A DNA stretch of 64,000 bases from JAAEKA01 sp049299095 (lineage in GTDB: Bacteria; Chloroflexota; Anaerolineae; JAAEKA01): positions 1 through 64,000 of the forward strand of contig JBAQWV010000022.1 of NCBI GenBank assembly GCA_049299095.1, given 5' to 3'. The translations under genes and the position numbers were made by a program. Position 1 is the stretch's first letter. Each line of letters begins with the position of its first letter. Positions 15,477-24,916 of this stretch are shown here, in pieces. The notes beneath the pieces were generated by a model. That model made no database searches. It was not told where the DNA came from and saw nothing but the letters and a program-made list of their open reading frames with translations.

Positions 15477-16664
15477 ATGCTACGTTTTCTCACCGCTGGC
15501 GAATCGCACGGGCCATTTCTAACCGCCATCCTCGAAGGGATGCCCGCAGGCCTGCCCCTCAGCGCGGCCGATCTCGCCTCCGACTTGGCGCGCCGACAAA
15601 TAGCCTATGGCGCGGGCGGGCGCATGAAGATCGAGCAGGACAGCGCGCGGCTGATCGGTGGGGTGATGGCCGGACACACCACCGGCGCACCGATTGCGCT
15701 GCTGATCGAAAACCGCGACTTCGCCAAGTGGCGCGGCCGTGACATTCCGCCCATGACCACGCCGCGACCCGGTCACGCTGACCTTACGGGCGCGATTAAA
15801 TATGGCTATCGCGACCTGCGGCTGGCGCTGGAGCGGGCCAGTGCGCGCGAAACCGCCGCACGCGTGGCAGTGGGTGGTGTGTGCAAGGCATTGTTGGCAC
15901 AATTTGGCGTGCGCGTGGGCAGTTATGTGACGGCCATCGGTGGGGTGGCGGTGGATGCCGAACGGCTGGCTGGGCTGGGCTATGACGAACGTTTTGAGCT
16001 GGCGGAGAGCAACGATCTGCGCTGTCCTGATCTGCCCGCGGCCGAGGCGATGCGCGCCCGCGTATGGGAGGCAATGCAGGCGCGCGATACCGTCGGCGGC
16101 CTGTTCGAGGTGGTAGCGTTGGGGTTGCCGCCCGGTTTGGGCAGCCATGTGCATTGGGACCGCCGCTTGAGCGGACGCCTGCTCGGCGCGGTTGGCTCAA
16201 TCCACGCGATCAAGGGGGTGGAGATTGGCCCGGCTTTCGACAATGCCGCGCTGGCCGGCACGCAGGTACACGATGAAATCTTCCTCGCCGATGACGGCAG
16301 CGGGGACCTGGTGCGCCACAGCAACCGCGCGGGTGGGCTGGAAGGGGGCATTACTACTGGCGAACCGCTCTTGCTGCGCGTGGCAATGAAACCGATTGCC
16401 ACGACGCTGAACCCGCTGCGCAGTGTGAATTTGGCAGCAGGCGAGCCTGATGCGATCACCTACGAACGCAGCGACTTCAACGCGGTGCCGCGCGCCGGCG
16501 TGGTGGCGGAAGCGATGGTGGCGTTTGTGCTGGCGGATGCGCTGCTGGAGAAGCTGGGCGGGGACAGCGTGACCGAGATGCTGCCGCGCTTGGCTGCACT
16601 GCGCCAGACGCGGCTGGCCGACCTGCTGATGGACGATGTACCGTGGCGCTTTGAGATCGAATAG
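15477..16664 (+). CDS. aroC: Chorismate synthase
   Basis: A 395-residue enzyme that uses reduced FMN to convert EPSP to chorismate. Family signatures are FLTAGESHGPFLTAILEGMP at the N-terminus, the AGGRMKIEQD segment, and RASARETAARVAVGGVCK in the middle, with the GGLEGGITTGEPL block later. AAGGAGC lies before the ATG. It is the last gene of the aromatic run, and the next gene converges on it with only 19 bases between. With aroF, aroA, aroE, tyrA and pheA the unit covers most steps to Phe and Tyr; aroB, a dehydroquinase and a shikimate kinase are not here. Confidence 0.96.
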   Translation: MLRFLTAGESHGPFLTAILEGMPAGLPLSAADLASDLARRQIAYGAGGRMKIEQDSARLIGGVMAGHTTGAPIALLIENRDFAKWRGRDIPPMTTPRPGHADLTGAIKYGYRDLRLALERASARETAARVAVGGVCKALLAQFGVRVGSYVTAIGGVAVDAERLAGLGYDERFELAESNDLRCPDLPAAEAMRARVWEAMQARDTVGGLFEVVALGLPPGLGSHVHWDRRLSGRLLGAVGSIHAIKGVEIGPAFDNAALAGTQVHDEIFLADDGSGDLVRHSNRAGGLEGGITTGEPLLLRVAMKPIATTLNPLRSVNLAAGEPDAITYERSDFNAVPRAGVVAEAMVAFVLADALLEKLGGDSVTEMLPRLAALRQTRLADLLMDDVPWRFEIE

Positions 16665-16683
16665 CCACGAGGTGTCATCGTTC

Positions 16684-18456
16684 CTATTCAGCAGATGGCT
16701 CGCTGATGTTGCTGATAGGGCGCACCCGCATCACGCGCTCTCCTTCCACTGTGACCATGCCAGGATGCGGTCGCCCTGGCGCTCGACGCACGCGTCGCCG
16801 TTCGGCCACAATCACATCCACCCACCCCTCATTTTGTGCTTTGGAATAATATGCGGCTAGGCTGGCTGCCTGCTGCACCGTGGCATCGCTTACTGCACGC
16901 CCGCCGCTGCGGATCACCACATGCGCGCCCGGCCAGCCGCGCGCGTGCAGCCACAGGTCGTCCGGCCCGGCCAGGTCGAAGGTCACGTGGTCGTTTTGGC
17001 GACTGTTGCGCCCCACCCAAATGGTGTAACCCTCGCGGCTGGTGAACCGGCGCGGCCCCTGTACGGGAACTTTGGCCGTCACCGTCGCTGTTTGTCGCCG
17101 CTGACGCGCGTAGCCGGCCTCGGCCAGGGCCGCGCGCACCGCGTCAATTTCGTTGCGGTCGGCGGCCAGCAGCAAATCCGCGCCTAACTGCTCCAGGTAT
17201 GCCAACTCGCTATCGAGTGCGGCCAGCCGTGGCGCGTTCATGTCGCCTGCGCGTTTGGCTTTGCGGTAGCGTTTGAAATAGGCTGCTGCATTCTCGGCCG
17301 CGGATAGGCCAGGATCGAGGCGAACAGGGCCGAAATCTACCCCTTCCGGCAACGCTAACTCGCTCTGGCGCGGGACGATCTGCGTAGCCAGCGCCAAAAT
17401 CCATTCGCCGCTGGCGCGCAATTGCTCGATCTCTGCGACGGAACGTACTTCCCGCTGCAACGCGGCGCTGCGTTTTTCCAGTGTGCGCGTGACCGCGGCC
17501 AGGCTGGCTTGTACCTGTCGCCGCGCGGCCGCGTAGGCATCGCCTGCAGTGGCCTGCTTTTCCCCATAAAAGCTTTCAATCGCTTGGCTGATGCTGGTTA
17601 TTGGCTCGATGACGGCATCGGTGCGATGGGTGAGCAGGTAGGGTGCAAACGCGGTGGCAACACCGCCTGCATCGCGTACCAGACTGGGGTGCCAGGCTTG
17701 CTCATGTGCCAACGCCACCCAGGTCTGCACTTCGGCCACCAGCGGCGCAACACTCTGTACCTGCCCGGCGCGCTGGTTCGTTTCCCCAAACGCGCGAAAG
17801 ACAATTTCCCGCCCAGCCTGCGGGCTGATACCAGCCAGTCCATCCACTAAAGCGCGCCACAACGGCGTAGCCGCGTCGGTGGCAGCCAACAGTCGTCGTG
17901 CCTGTTCTGCGTCTAGTGCGTCAGGGGGGAGGGCGCTTTGCGCGGGGGGTGGCTGGTAGAGTTGGCCGGGCAGCGCCGGCCGCGCGGTTTGCTCTGTGGC
18001 GCGGTGATGATGCAAACATTCGAGAATGCGCAGCGCGGGTGTGCTGTCGTGCATGACGGGCCGCAGCAGCAGCACATTGGCCCAGCGGCCGATCAATTCC
18101 ACAGCCAGTACTGTCGCGCCGAATTCAGGATGCTGTACGTCAAAAAGCAGGACGCGTTCCCAGGCCGGTTGCTGAACGGCCAGCAGTCCGGCGCCGCGCA
18201 CGTATTTGCGCAACAATTGTAGAAAGGGGGAGGCGGTGTCTACGCCGCGACGCGGACGATTGCCCTCGCTAAGGAGATGGAGGCGCGGGGCTTGTGGATC
18301 AGCGGATACCAGCAGGTAGTGCCGTGTGCGCTGGGCGTACAGTTCGAAGGCGAGGCTGGTTGCGTCTGTCTGGAGCACTTGCTGCACGCGGGCAGGCAGG
18401 CAGGTCTGACGCAGCTCAGTGGCAACGGCAGCCGCGGCCCAGAAGTCAACGCTCAC
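16684..18456 (-). CDS. rqcH: RqcH/NFACT family ribosome quality-control protein
   Basis: A 590-residue protein with the NFACT-N domain (MSVDFWAAAAVATELRQTC; ELIGRWANVLLL), a central coiled coil (about residues 290-430), and a C-terminal NFACT-R domain with GYTIWVGRNSRQNDHVTFDL and DLWLHARGWPGAHVVIRSGG. In Bacillus, RqcH binds the obstructed 50S subunit and recruits tRNA-Ala to add alanine tails that mark stalled chains for degradation. Older annotation calls the family fibronectin-binding protein. Its ATG overlaps the stop of the upstream deacetylase gene by 4 bases, so the two are cotranscribed. Confidence 0.9.
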   Translation of the reverse strand: MSVDFWAAAAVATELRQTCLPARVQQVLQTDATSLAFELYAQRTRHYLLVSADPQAPRLHLLSEGNRPRRGVDTASPFLQLLRKYVRGAGLLAVQQPAWERVLLFDVQHPEFGATVLAVELIGRWANVLLLRPVMHDSTPALRILECLHHHRATEQTARPALPGQLYQPPPAQSALPPDALDAEQARRLLAATDAATPLWRALVDGLAGISPQAGREIVFRAFGETNQRAGQVQSVAPLVAEVQTWVALAHEQAWHPSLVRDAGGVATAFAPYLLTHRTDAVIEPITSISQAIESFYGEKQATAGDAYAAARRQVQASLAAVTRTLEKRSAALQREVRSVAEIEQLRASGEWILALATQIVPRQSELALPEGVDFGPVRLDPGLSAAENAAAYFKRYRKAKRAGDMNAPRLAALDSELAYLEQLGADLLLAADRNEIDAVRAALAEAGYARQRRQTATVTAKVPVQGPRRFTSREGYTIWVGRNSRQNDHVTFDLAGPDDLWLHARGWPGAHVVIRSGGRAVSDATVQQAASLAAYYSKAQNEGWVDVIVAERRRVRRAPGRPHPGMVTVEGERVMRVRPISNISEPSAE

Positions 18457-19523
18457 GGCAATTCCTGGAAATTCAGCAGGGCAGCAAAGCGGTCGAGGGT
18501 GGTGGTGCTGCGCACGCGCAGGCGTTTTAGTTCAAATAAGCTGCTGGAGTCGTGCAACTTGCCCTGCTGCGTGGTCAGGCCGCCCCAGAAGTTGTCGCTG
18601 GCGAAGTATTGTGTGACCCGCTCGTCGAACATGCCGGAGGGGTAGGCCACAAAACGGGGCCGCTTGCCAAGCTGGCTTTCGATGGCCTCGCGGCAACCGA
18701 GGACTTGCCAAGCCAGGCGCTCGTCATTGTTGCCAGTGAGTTCCTCATGCACGCGCGCGTGGCATTCGATGTCCATGCCCGCGGCCTGCATTGCGCGCAT
18801 CTGATCCCACGACATATAATCCGGCTCGCCCAGGTTGGTGACTTCGGTTAAGACGAAGAAAGTCGCCGTAAAGCCGTATTGACTGAGCAGCGGTAGCGCG
18901 TTTTCATAATTGTCGCGATAGCCGTCGTCAAAGGTGATGATAACAGGCTTCTCTGGCAGGGGCAACCCCTGGGTCAGCGCGCCCAGCAGGTCGTACAGCG
19001 AGATGGATTGGTAGCCCTGCTCTTGTAAATAGGCGAGTTGCTGCTCGAACAGAGCGGGCGGCACGGACAAATCCACGCGGTAGCGGTCGGCTCCCTCCGG
19101 CGCATCGGACAGATAATGGTACATGAGGATGGGCACACTGACCTGATGCGCTGCGCCATCCGGGGTTGGCCACGGCGGGGGCACGGGAGGCACGGTCGGG
19201 ACGGGGGTCGCTACCGGCGTCGGTGTTGCTACTGGTTGTGCCAGGTTGGCTTCGATTTGCGGCGTGGTTGTGTTGAAAAACGCGGGAATGTGGATCTGAT
19301 ACAGCGCGTTGGTTTGCCCCGCCGGATCAAATTCGATCAGGGGCGTGGCATCGTTGTGGGCGCGGGCACTGCTCAAGCCGCCCAGCGAGGGTATCAACCC
19401 CAGCGCGACAAACAAAATGCCGGATAGCACGAGCGTAGTCAGCGCCACCCAGGTTCTATGATATTGCAGGAAAGCCGCGACGAGTATGAGGCGGTCCTGT
19501 GTTTGTGAACGAGACTGTTTCAT
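18453..19523 (-). CDS. Membrane-anchored polysaccharide deacetylase (NodB domain, CE4)
   Basis: A 356-residue protein from ATG 19523 (a TTG at 19547 would add eight residues). It has one N-terminal transmembrane segment (WVALTTLVLSGILFVALGLI), a proline/threonine-rich linker (TPTPVATPVPTVPPVPPP), then a NodB domain. CE4 motifs are ITFDDGYRDNYENA with the catalytic and metal Asp pair, CHARVHEEL with the metal His pair, and YPSGMFDERV. It should remove acetyl groups from an extracellular glycan, probably peptidoglycan or an exopolysaccharide. rqcH overlaps its end. Confidence 0.9.
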   Translation of the reverse strand: MKQSRSQTQDRLILVAAFLQYHRTWVALTTLVLSGILFVALGLIPSLGGLSSARAHNDATPLIEFDPAGQTNALYQIHIPAFFNTTTPQIEANLAQPVATPTPVATPVPTVPPVPPPWPTPDGAAHQVSVPILMYHYLSDAPEGADRYRVDLSVPPALFEQQLAYLQEQGYQSISLYDLLGALTQGLPLPEKPVIITFDDGYRDNYENALPLLSQYGFTATFFVLTEVTNLGEPDYMSWDQMRAMQAAGMDIECHARVHEELTGNNDERLAWQVLGCREAIESQLGKRPRFVAYPSGMFDERVTQYFASDNFWGGLTTQQGKLHDSSSLFELKRLRVRSTTTLDRFAALLNFQELP

Positions 19524-19535
19524 GGTGCGTTGGCT

Positions 19536-19558
19536 GTCACGGCTCAATGAACCGTGAC
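19536..19558. promoter_or_regulatory. Inverted repeat just upstream of the deacetylase start
   Basis: GTCACGGCTC (19536-19545) and GAACCGTGAC (19549-19558) pair with one mismatch around 3 bases. No T tract follows on either strand. It could be an operator or a 5' hairpin of the deacetylase-rqcH transcript. Confidence 0.4.
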
Positions 19559-19636
19559 TACGGGCAAAAAGAACCGCCGATAATCAGTATCGACGGCGCG
19601 CAGAGTATAACACTGCTTAAACAGCCGGACAAATGT

Positions 19637-20500
19637 TTACAACGCCCGCGCGAGCAGGGGCACGCGTGGGCCAACGCGGCGAAATCCATAGGTTTCGTAG
19701 AGGTGGAGGGAAGCCGTGTTGCTGCGCTGGGTGTTGATGATACACCGTCGCGCACCGGCAGCGGCACAATATCCCACCGCAGCGTTGAGCAGGGCACGTC
19801 CGATGCCGCGTCCCTGCGCCGCAGGATGGACGGCCAGGCGGATGATCTGGCCGGTTTCGTCGAATACGTCCGCGCACGCATAGCCCAGCAGCTGCGGTTC
19901 GTCGGCAACGAGGCTGGCGATCACCACGAAATAGCCGCTGGTGATCATGTAGCTGACCAACTCTTGCCGGGATAGTTGGTACAACGGCGCAAAAGCAGCG
20001 GCATCCAACGCCAGCAGTGCGGGCAGGTCAGCCGGTTGCACCGCGCGCAGGTGTGCTTCGTCAGTCGGCAACACCGGGTCAGGCTGGGCGCGGGCGTGGC
20101 GTTCCAGCGTGATCAGCCATTCGTGCTGCTCGAAGCCCGCGCGCTGCAACAGCGGCGGCAGCCAGAGCGCGGTAGCGTAAACTGCCAGATGTGCGATGTG
20201 CGCGGCCCGCAGGTGCGCGAGGGCCGGTTGCAGCAGCGCGTCCAGGCCGTCGTCGAGTCGCCAATGGTCGCGGATGGCGAGGCCGCGCAGGAAGGCCCAG
20301 TCACCTTGTCCGGGCCGCGCGGTCAGAAACGCACTGACACCGTGATCATCCAGCGCGATCAGGCACAGATCGTCTGCTAGCAAGCGCGGCACATCCTCCG
20401 GGCCAAAGGCCGCGAAGGTATGGCGCGCATCCTCAAGCAAACGCAGTAGGTTCGGCTGGTCGGCGGGGGTGGCAAGGCGGGTCAGCAAGTGATCGGGCAT
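19637..20500 (-). CDS. GNAT family N-acetyltransferase
   Basis: A 287-residue protein. The C-terminal third is a clear GNAT fold with the acetyl-CoA loop in LAVHPAAQGRGIGRALLNAA followed by NTQRSNTASLHLYETYGFRR. The N-terminal half (MPDHLLTRLATPADQPNLLR) looks like a second, degenerate GNAT-type domain, an arrangement seen in tandem-GNAT proteins. Substrate is unknown. It starts only seven bases after the stop of the membrane gene transcribed in the same direction. Confidence 0.85.
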   Translation of the reverse strand: MPDHLLTRLATPADQPNLLRLLEDARHTFAAFGPEDVPRLLADDLCLIALDDHGVSAFLTARPGQGDWAFLRGLAIRDHWRLDDGLDALLQPALAHLRAAHIAHLAVYATALWLPPLLQRAGFEQHEWLITLERHARAQPDPVLPTDEAHLRAVQPADLPALLALDAAAFAPLYQLSRQELVSYMITSGYFVVIASLVADEPQLLGYACADVFDETGQIIRLAVHPAAQGRGIGRALLNAAVGYCAAAGARRCIINTQRSNTASLHLYETYGFRRVGPRVPLLARAL

Positions 20501-20507
20501 GATATTT

Positions 20508-21995
20508 TCAATACAGATCTTCCACAGGCTGCTGGCGTGGCGTTTGCGTGGCCCCCATGATCGCGCCGATGGTGGTGGCGAAGATCATATTCATCGAAAC
20601 CGCGTCCACGTTATCAAAGGTGATCGAGGAGCTGAAATAGAGCAGCAGCAGCGCCGTGCCCGCGGCCAGTACATCGCGCGTTTCGTCGTTTAGCGTGGCC
20701 TGATAGCGCCGCAGCCCCTGCCATGCGGTCATGGCAAACCAACCCACATAGGGCAGCAGCGCCAGCAGGCCGCCGGAAACTAGCACAAACATCAGCGTAT
20801 TGTGCGCGGGCGGGTAATAACCGAACACTGGCGAAGGATCCCAGCCGTAGCGTTCTTTGGCAATCGGACCGAAGTTGTAATAGCCCAGGCCGAAAATCGG
20901 GTTCCCTTGCACCATGTCTAGCGCCAGCCGCGCCACCGTGCCGCGGTAATCAAGCGAGCTTTCGTTTAACAGGCGCTCATTGACCGCCGCGCTAGCCGTG
21001 ATGTTTTGCCAGAAGATCGCGGCCAAAATTGCCGCCACCAACAGCGGCGGCAGCAACAGCCGACGCGCCCGCGGGCGCAGCAGCGCAAAGACCACCACTG
21101 TAATCACCACACCCAGCCAACTGGCGCGGTTGTACGTCAGAAATACCCCCAGTGCGATAAACAGCAGGGCCGCGGGCAGCAACAAACGTGTCAGCGTTTG
21201 CCGTACCGTGGTCGCGGCTTCGCCATTGAACACCTGTAACAGCAAAGCGATCCCCAGCGGCAGCGCCAGCGCCGTGCTCACCCCCATCGGAGCGGCGTTG
21301 CCCATCAGGCTGGACACGCGCTGCAAGCTGCGGCTATAGCTGGATGCCTCGCGAATGTTAAATAGTACCTCGCCAGTGATTTGCTCACGCACGATCAAAA
21401 AGGCAAAGCTGGCCCCCAGTAGTACCAGCGCGGCGGCATAGAAGCGCAGATCGCGCAGATCAGTAACGATCTGATAAGCGAGATAGAGCATCACAAAGGG
21501 CAGGATGTACGCGTCCAGAATGCTTTGAAAAACGAAGCTGCGGTCATAAAGCGAGCGCGTTGTCGAAAAGAGCAGGCTGACCAGGAAAAGTACATAGATC
21601 AGATACGACCAAGTGAAGCGGCGGATGCGACGCTCCCCGCGCACCGCTTGCGCCAATAGCCAGAAAAGCAACAAGGCAGCCATCGTGCGCGACAAGCTTA
21701 ACGCCGGGATGCCTGAGCCGACATCTAAATCCAGCGCGATGAAACTGCTGTAAGGCCCCAGCAGCAAGGTAAGCAGTAGGCCATGCAGGGGATTGTGCAG
21801 GCTGATCAATGCGAGCACGGCCAGTCCGGCCAGCGGCAAAAACCAGCCCGTCATACGCTCCACCGGCCCACCGAAACTGTCAAGACGGGTGCTGAAAATC
21901 GCCAGCCCCAGCAGCACGCCGACGCCCAGCGCGCCTAATGCCTGCAAAGGCAGGCTCATACGCTTGATTACACGCGGCAGGCTGTTGGTGCTCAT
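20508..21995 (-). CDS. O-antigen ligase/polymerase-like membrane protein
   Basis: A 495-residue integral membrane protein with about ten or more hydrophobic segments (for example LQALGALGVGVLLGLAIF near the N-terminus and LLLPPLLVAAILAAIF in the middle). It has a large periplasmic-type loop holding LGYYNFGPIAKERYGWDPSP and PPAHNTLMFVLVSGG, and the LTYNRASWLG region common in the Wzy/WaaL O-antigen ligase family. It likely polymerises or ligates a lipid-linked polysaccharide. The divergent neighbours are glycan assembly genes, which agrees. Confidence 0.82.
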   Translation of the reverse strand: MSTNSLPRVIKRMSLPLQALGALGVGVLLGLAIFSTRLDSFGGPVERMTGWFLPLAGLAVLALISLHNPLHGLLLTLLLGPYSSFIALDLDVGSGIPALSLSRTMAALLLFWLLAQAVRGERRIRRFTWSYLIYVLFLVSLLFSTTRSLYDRSFVFQSILDAYILPFVMLYLAYQIVTDLRDLRFYAAALVLLGASFAFLIVREQITGEVLFNIREASSYSRSLQRVSSLMGNAAPMGVSTALALPLGIALLLQVFNGEAATTVRQTLTRLLLPAALLFIALGVFLTYNRASWLGVVITVVVFALLRPRARRLLLPPLLVAAILAAIFWQNITASAAVNERLLNESSLDYRGTVARLALDMVQGNPIFGLGYYNFGPIAKERYGWDPSPVFGYYPPAHNTLMFVLVSGGLLALLPYVGWFAMTAWQGLRRYQATLNDETRDVLAAGTALLLLYFSSSITFDNVDAVSMNMIFATTIGAIMGATQTPRQQPVEDLY

Positions 21996-22149
21996 GGAAT
22001 AACGCGATGCTCGGTTTCTACGGCGCGCTTGTGATGCTTCGCATCCACAGCCGCCGGCGGCTTACAGGTTGACGCATTATTGCCGACAACTGCCGAGCGC
22101 GCAAATCATGCGGAGCGGGCTGGCCTTGTCCCGCGCGCCACAAACAGGA

Positions 22150-22178
22150 TTGCCGACGGCAAGCGGGCGTGGTAAAAT
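22150..22178 (+). promoter_or_regulatory. Promoter of the CapK-like/glycosyltransferase unit
   Basis: TTGCCG (22150-22155), a 17-bp spacer, TAAAAT (22173-22178). The GTG start of the next gene is 26 bases downstream with GAGG between. Confidence 0.6.
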
Positions 22179-22203
22179 CGCGGGGAACCAATACGAGGCT
22201 CCT

Positions 22204-23643
22204 GTGACTGCACTCAACGACCTGCTCTACCCCAAGCTGTTGCGCCACGCCGCCCTGCCCGCCATTCAGCGTCTGCAAGGAATGCCGGTAACGCCTACCT
22301 TGCGCCAACTCGAACACAGTCAGTGGTGGCCGTTGGAACAGCTCCATGCCCTGCAACTGCGCAAGCTGCAAGCATTGCTGGCCCATACCTATGCCCAGGT
22401 TCCCTTCTACCGTCAGCTTTGGGACGCACACGGTGTGCAACCCACGGCCATTGGCAGCCTGGCCGATCTGGCGCGGTTGCCGCTGGTGACTAAAGCCATA
22501 CTGCGCGCAGCCTACCCCGCGGACGCCGTGGCACGCGACGCGGATCCGCAGCAACTCGTGCGCTATGCCAGCAGCGGCTCCACCGGCGAACCGCTGCAGT
22601 TTGTGATGACGCGCGCGGAAAAGGGCGCGCGCTGGGCCAATATCTTCCGCTCATGGAGCTGGGCCGGTGCGTTTCAGGGGATGCGCATCGTTAACCTCAA
22701 GGATGGTCACGCACTGGGCGCGTTTCACAACGGCCTGATGCAGCAGGTCGAGCAGCAGGCCACGCGTATGCTCAACCTGTCGGCCTACGCGGTGCATGAC
22801 GAGCGCCTGGAGCAGGTGGTGACGAGTTTTGTGGCGTTCCGTCCCCAGGTGATGTTCGCCTACCCCGGCACCGCCTGGCATCTGGCGCGCGCCCTGGCCG
22901 AGCGCAACCTCGTCACCCCGCTGCACGCGGTCGTTACCAGCGGAGAAATGCTGCATCCCTTCCAGCGCACGGAGATTGAACAGCAGTTTGGCTGCCAGGT
23001 ACATGATTTTTACGGCGGTGAGGGCATGGACGTGGCGATGCAGTGCGGCGTGGACGGTCATTACCACATCAACGCCGAAACGGTGCTGGTCGAAGTGGTG
23101 GACGCGGCCGGCCAGCCGCTGCCCGCCGGTGTTGAAGGCCGCATCGTGCTGACCAACCTCAACGCTCATGCCATGCCCTTCATTCGCTATGTCATCGGCG
23201 ACGTGGGCGCACTGGGACAGGGGACGTGCGCGTGTGGCCGCGCTCTGCCGCTGCTCGACCATGTCACCGGTCGCAGCAGCGATCAACTGGTGTTGCCGAG
23301 TGGCCGCGGCCTGCTGATGTGGTATTTCACCGATGTCTTTCGCCAGTTGCCCGGTGTGGCCTCCTTTCAGATGCGTCAAGTAGCCGCCGATCATGTGGTG
23401 GTGCTGGTTGAGCCAGGGCCAGATTTCGGCCATTTGCCCGATCAGGCAGGCGGGCAGCGGGCAGCCGGCGGTGCGCACACCCTGGGGCCATACGTTGGCC
23501 CGCTGGCAGCACTCGATCATTTGCGCGGCCAGTTGGAGGAGCAGGTGCGCGGCGAAGCCCGGCTGGAGATCGCACTGGTTGAGAATATTCCTTTGGGGCC
23601 GGGCGGCAAACACCGCTTCTTCATTGCGGACCGGGTGGCATGA
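22204..23643 (+). CDS. CapK-like phenylacetate-CoA ligase family protein (adenylate-forming)
   Basis: A 479-residue protein, starting at GTG 22204 where homology begins (MTALNDLLYPKLLRHAALP); the open frame upstream is non-homologous. The ATP-binding P-loop of adenylate-forming enzymes is YASSGSTGEPLQFVMTRAE. Later motifs are FYGGEGMDVAMQCG, LTNLNAHAMPFIRYVIGDVG and CACGRALPLLDHVTGR. Relatives near capsule genes are called CapK or coenzyme F390 synthetase-like and probably activate an acyl group for glycan decoration; the acid used is unknown. Its stop overlaps the ATG of the next glycosyltransferase. Confidence 0.85.
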   Translation: MTALNDLLYPKLLRHAALPAIQRLQGMPVTPTLRQLEHSQWWPLEQLHALQLRKLQALLAHTYAQVPFYRQLWDAHGVQPTAIGSLADLARLPLVTKAILRAAYPADAVARDADPQQLVRYASSGSTGEPLQFVMTRAEKGARWANIFRSWSWAGAFQGMRIVNLKDGHALGAFHNGLMQQVEQQATRMLNLSAYAVHDERLEQVVTSFVAFRPQVMFAYPGTAWHLARALAERNLVTPLHAVVTSGEMLHPFQRTEIEQQFGCQVHDFYGGEGMDVAMQCGVDGHYHINAETVLVEVVDAAGQPLPAGVEGRIVLTNLNAHAMPFIRYVIGDVGALGQGTCACGRALPLLDHVTGRSSDQLVLPSGRGLLMWYFTDVFRQLPGVASFQMRQVAADHVVVLVEPGPDFGHLPDQAGGQRAAGGAHTLGPYVGPLAALDHLRGQLEEQVRGEARLEIALVENIPLGPGGKHRFFIADRVA

Positions 23644-24851
23644 GCCAGACTGACCAACGATTTGTCGGCTTGCGCATCGCTGTGGTGGGACCTTTTCCAC
23701 CGCGGCCCGGCGAGTTGAGCGACCAAAGCGAGCTGCTGTGCCAACTACTGGAGAGCGAAGGCGCACGGGTGGAACGCATCAGCACCGACGCGCCTGACAT
23801 ACGCACCCAGCCACGCGTCGGCATCCACCTGTTGCCGCTGGTGCAGGCCATGCTGGTTTTCTGGCGCTTGCTGCGTGTCCTATCGCGCTGCCAAATCGTG
23901 CATGTGCAGGCTGCCAGTTCGTGGGGCTTTTACTTACCCGTTAGCATGGCGCTGCTACTGGGCAAACTGACCCGGCGGCGCGTAGTCATCAGCTACTTCG
24001 GCAGCCTGGCCCGCACTTGGACAGCGCAGTCGTGGCGTTTCATCCTGCCCTGGTTACGTCGCGCCGATGCTCTCGCAGCTTCGTCGGCCTATGCGCAGGA
24101 AATCTGGCAGCGCTACGGCCCGCGCGTGGCTGTGATTCCGCCGCTGATTGCCGTGGACGTTGCAGAGCGTTCACCGCGCACCGCCTGGCCGCCGCTGATC
24201 CTGTGGCTGGACGAGTTGGAACGTCGCGCTAATCCGGTCATGCCACTGCAGGCACTGGCCTTGTTGCAGCGCAGTGTGCCCGCCGCGCGCTTGTTAATGG
24301 TGGGTGAAGGGGCGCTGGCCGAGGAGGTGCGCAATCAGGCGCGCGCGCTGGGCGTCGCCGATGCTGTGGCCTATCGCGCGACCCTGACTGGGCCGCAACG
24401 CCACGCCGCACTGCGCGCGGCCAGCATTGTTTGGCGCACCGCCAGCGAAGACAACCTGCCTATCCTGCTGCTGCAAGCTGCCGCCCACGGCGCGGCCATC
24501 GTGGCGACCGATGTCGGTGGCGTGTCGGAGTTGCTCGATGACGGCGTGGACGCGCTGCTGCTCGATCCGCAGGATGTGGTCGGCTTCGCGCAGGCGACCG
24601 CGCGCGTGCTGACCCGCCCGTTTTTGGCGGAAAGCCTGACCAAAAACGCACATTTGGCTGTGGAACGCTGTACCTGGCCGCAACAACGCCACGCCATTGC
24701 CAAATTGTATGGGCTGCCCGCGGTAGCCATGCCCGCGGAGGACGATCTGGCCGATGAGCTGATTGGCCGTACCGAGTTTCTTTGGTCGGACCCGCAACCG
24801 GACGCGCCTGCTCAGCCCGCCGCGGATGGCAAGCGTCGTCGCCACAAATGA
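23640..24851 (+). CDS. Glycosyltransferase (GT4-like)
   Basis: A 403-residue GT-B fold enzyme. The N-terminal domain starts LRIAVVGPFPPRPGELSDQS with the usual glycine-rich turn. The C-terminal donor domain has RLLMVGEGALAEEV and the GT4-type region EDNLPILLLQAAAHGAAIVATDVGGVSELLDDG with the conserved acidic residue. The sugar is not predictable. It overlaps the CapK-like gene by 4 bases, and an Alg14 homologue follows, so all three act in one glycan pathway. The C-terminus is Lys/Arg-rich (DGKRRRHK). Confidence 0.88.
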   Translation: MSQTDQRFVGLRIAVVGPFPPRPGELSDQSELLCQLLESEGARVERISTDAPDIRTQPRVGIHLLPLVQAMLVFWRLLRVLSRCQIVHVQAASSWGFYLPVSMALLLGKLTRRRVVISYFGSLARTWTAQSWRFILPWLRRADALAASSAYAQEIWQRYGPRVAVIPPLIAVDVAERSPRTAWPPLILWLDELERRANPVMPLQALALLQRSVPAARLLMVGEGALAEEVRNQARALGVADAVAYRATLTGPQRHAALRAASIVWRTASEDNLPILLLQAAAHGAAIVATDVGGVSELLDDGVDALLLDPQDVVGFAQATARVLTRPFLAESLTKNAHLAVERCTWPQQRHAIAKLYGLPAVAMPAEDDLADELIGRTEFLWSDPQPDAPAQPAADGKRRRHK

Positions 24852-24877
24852 CCCATCGCCAAGCGATCCATTGACCT
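24850..24877 (+). repeat. Weak period-7 repeat between glycosyltransferase and alg14 homologue
   Basis: Reads GACCCAT CGCCAAG CGATCCA TTGACCT. It shares the core CCATCGCCAA with the array inside aroE and begins at the stop codon of the glycosyltransferase. Weaker than the other arrays. Confidence 0.35.
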
Positions 24878-24916
24878 GAATGGTGAGCAACTGCGCATGA
24901 AAGGGCTAAAAACGCA

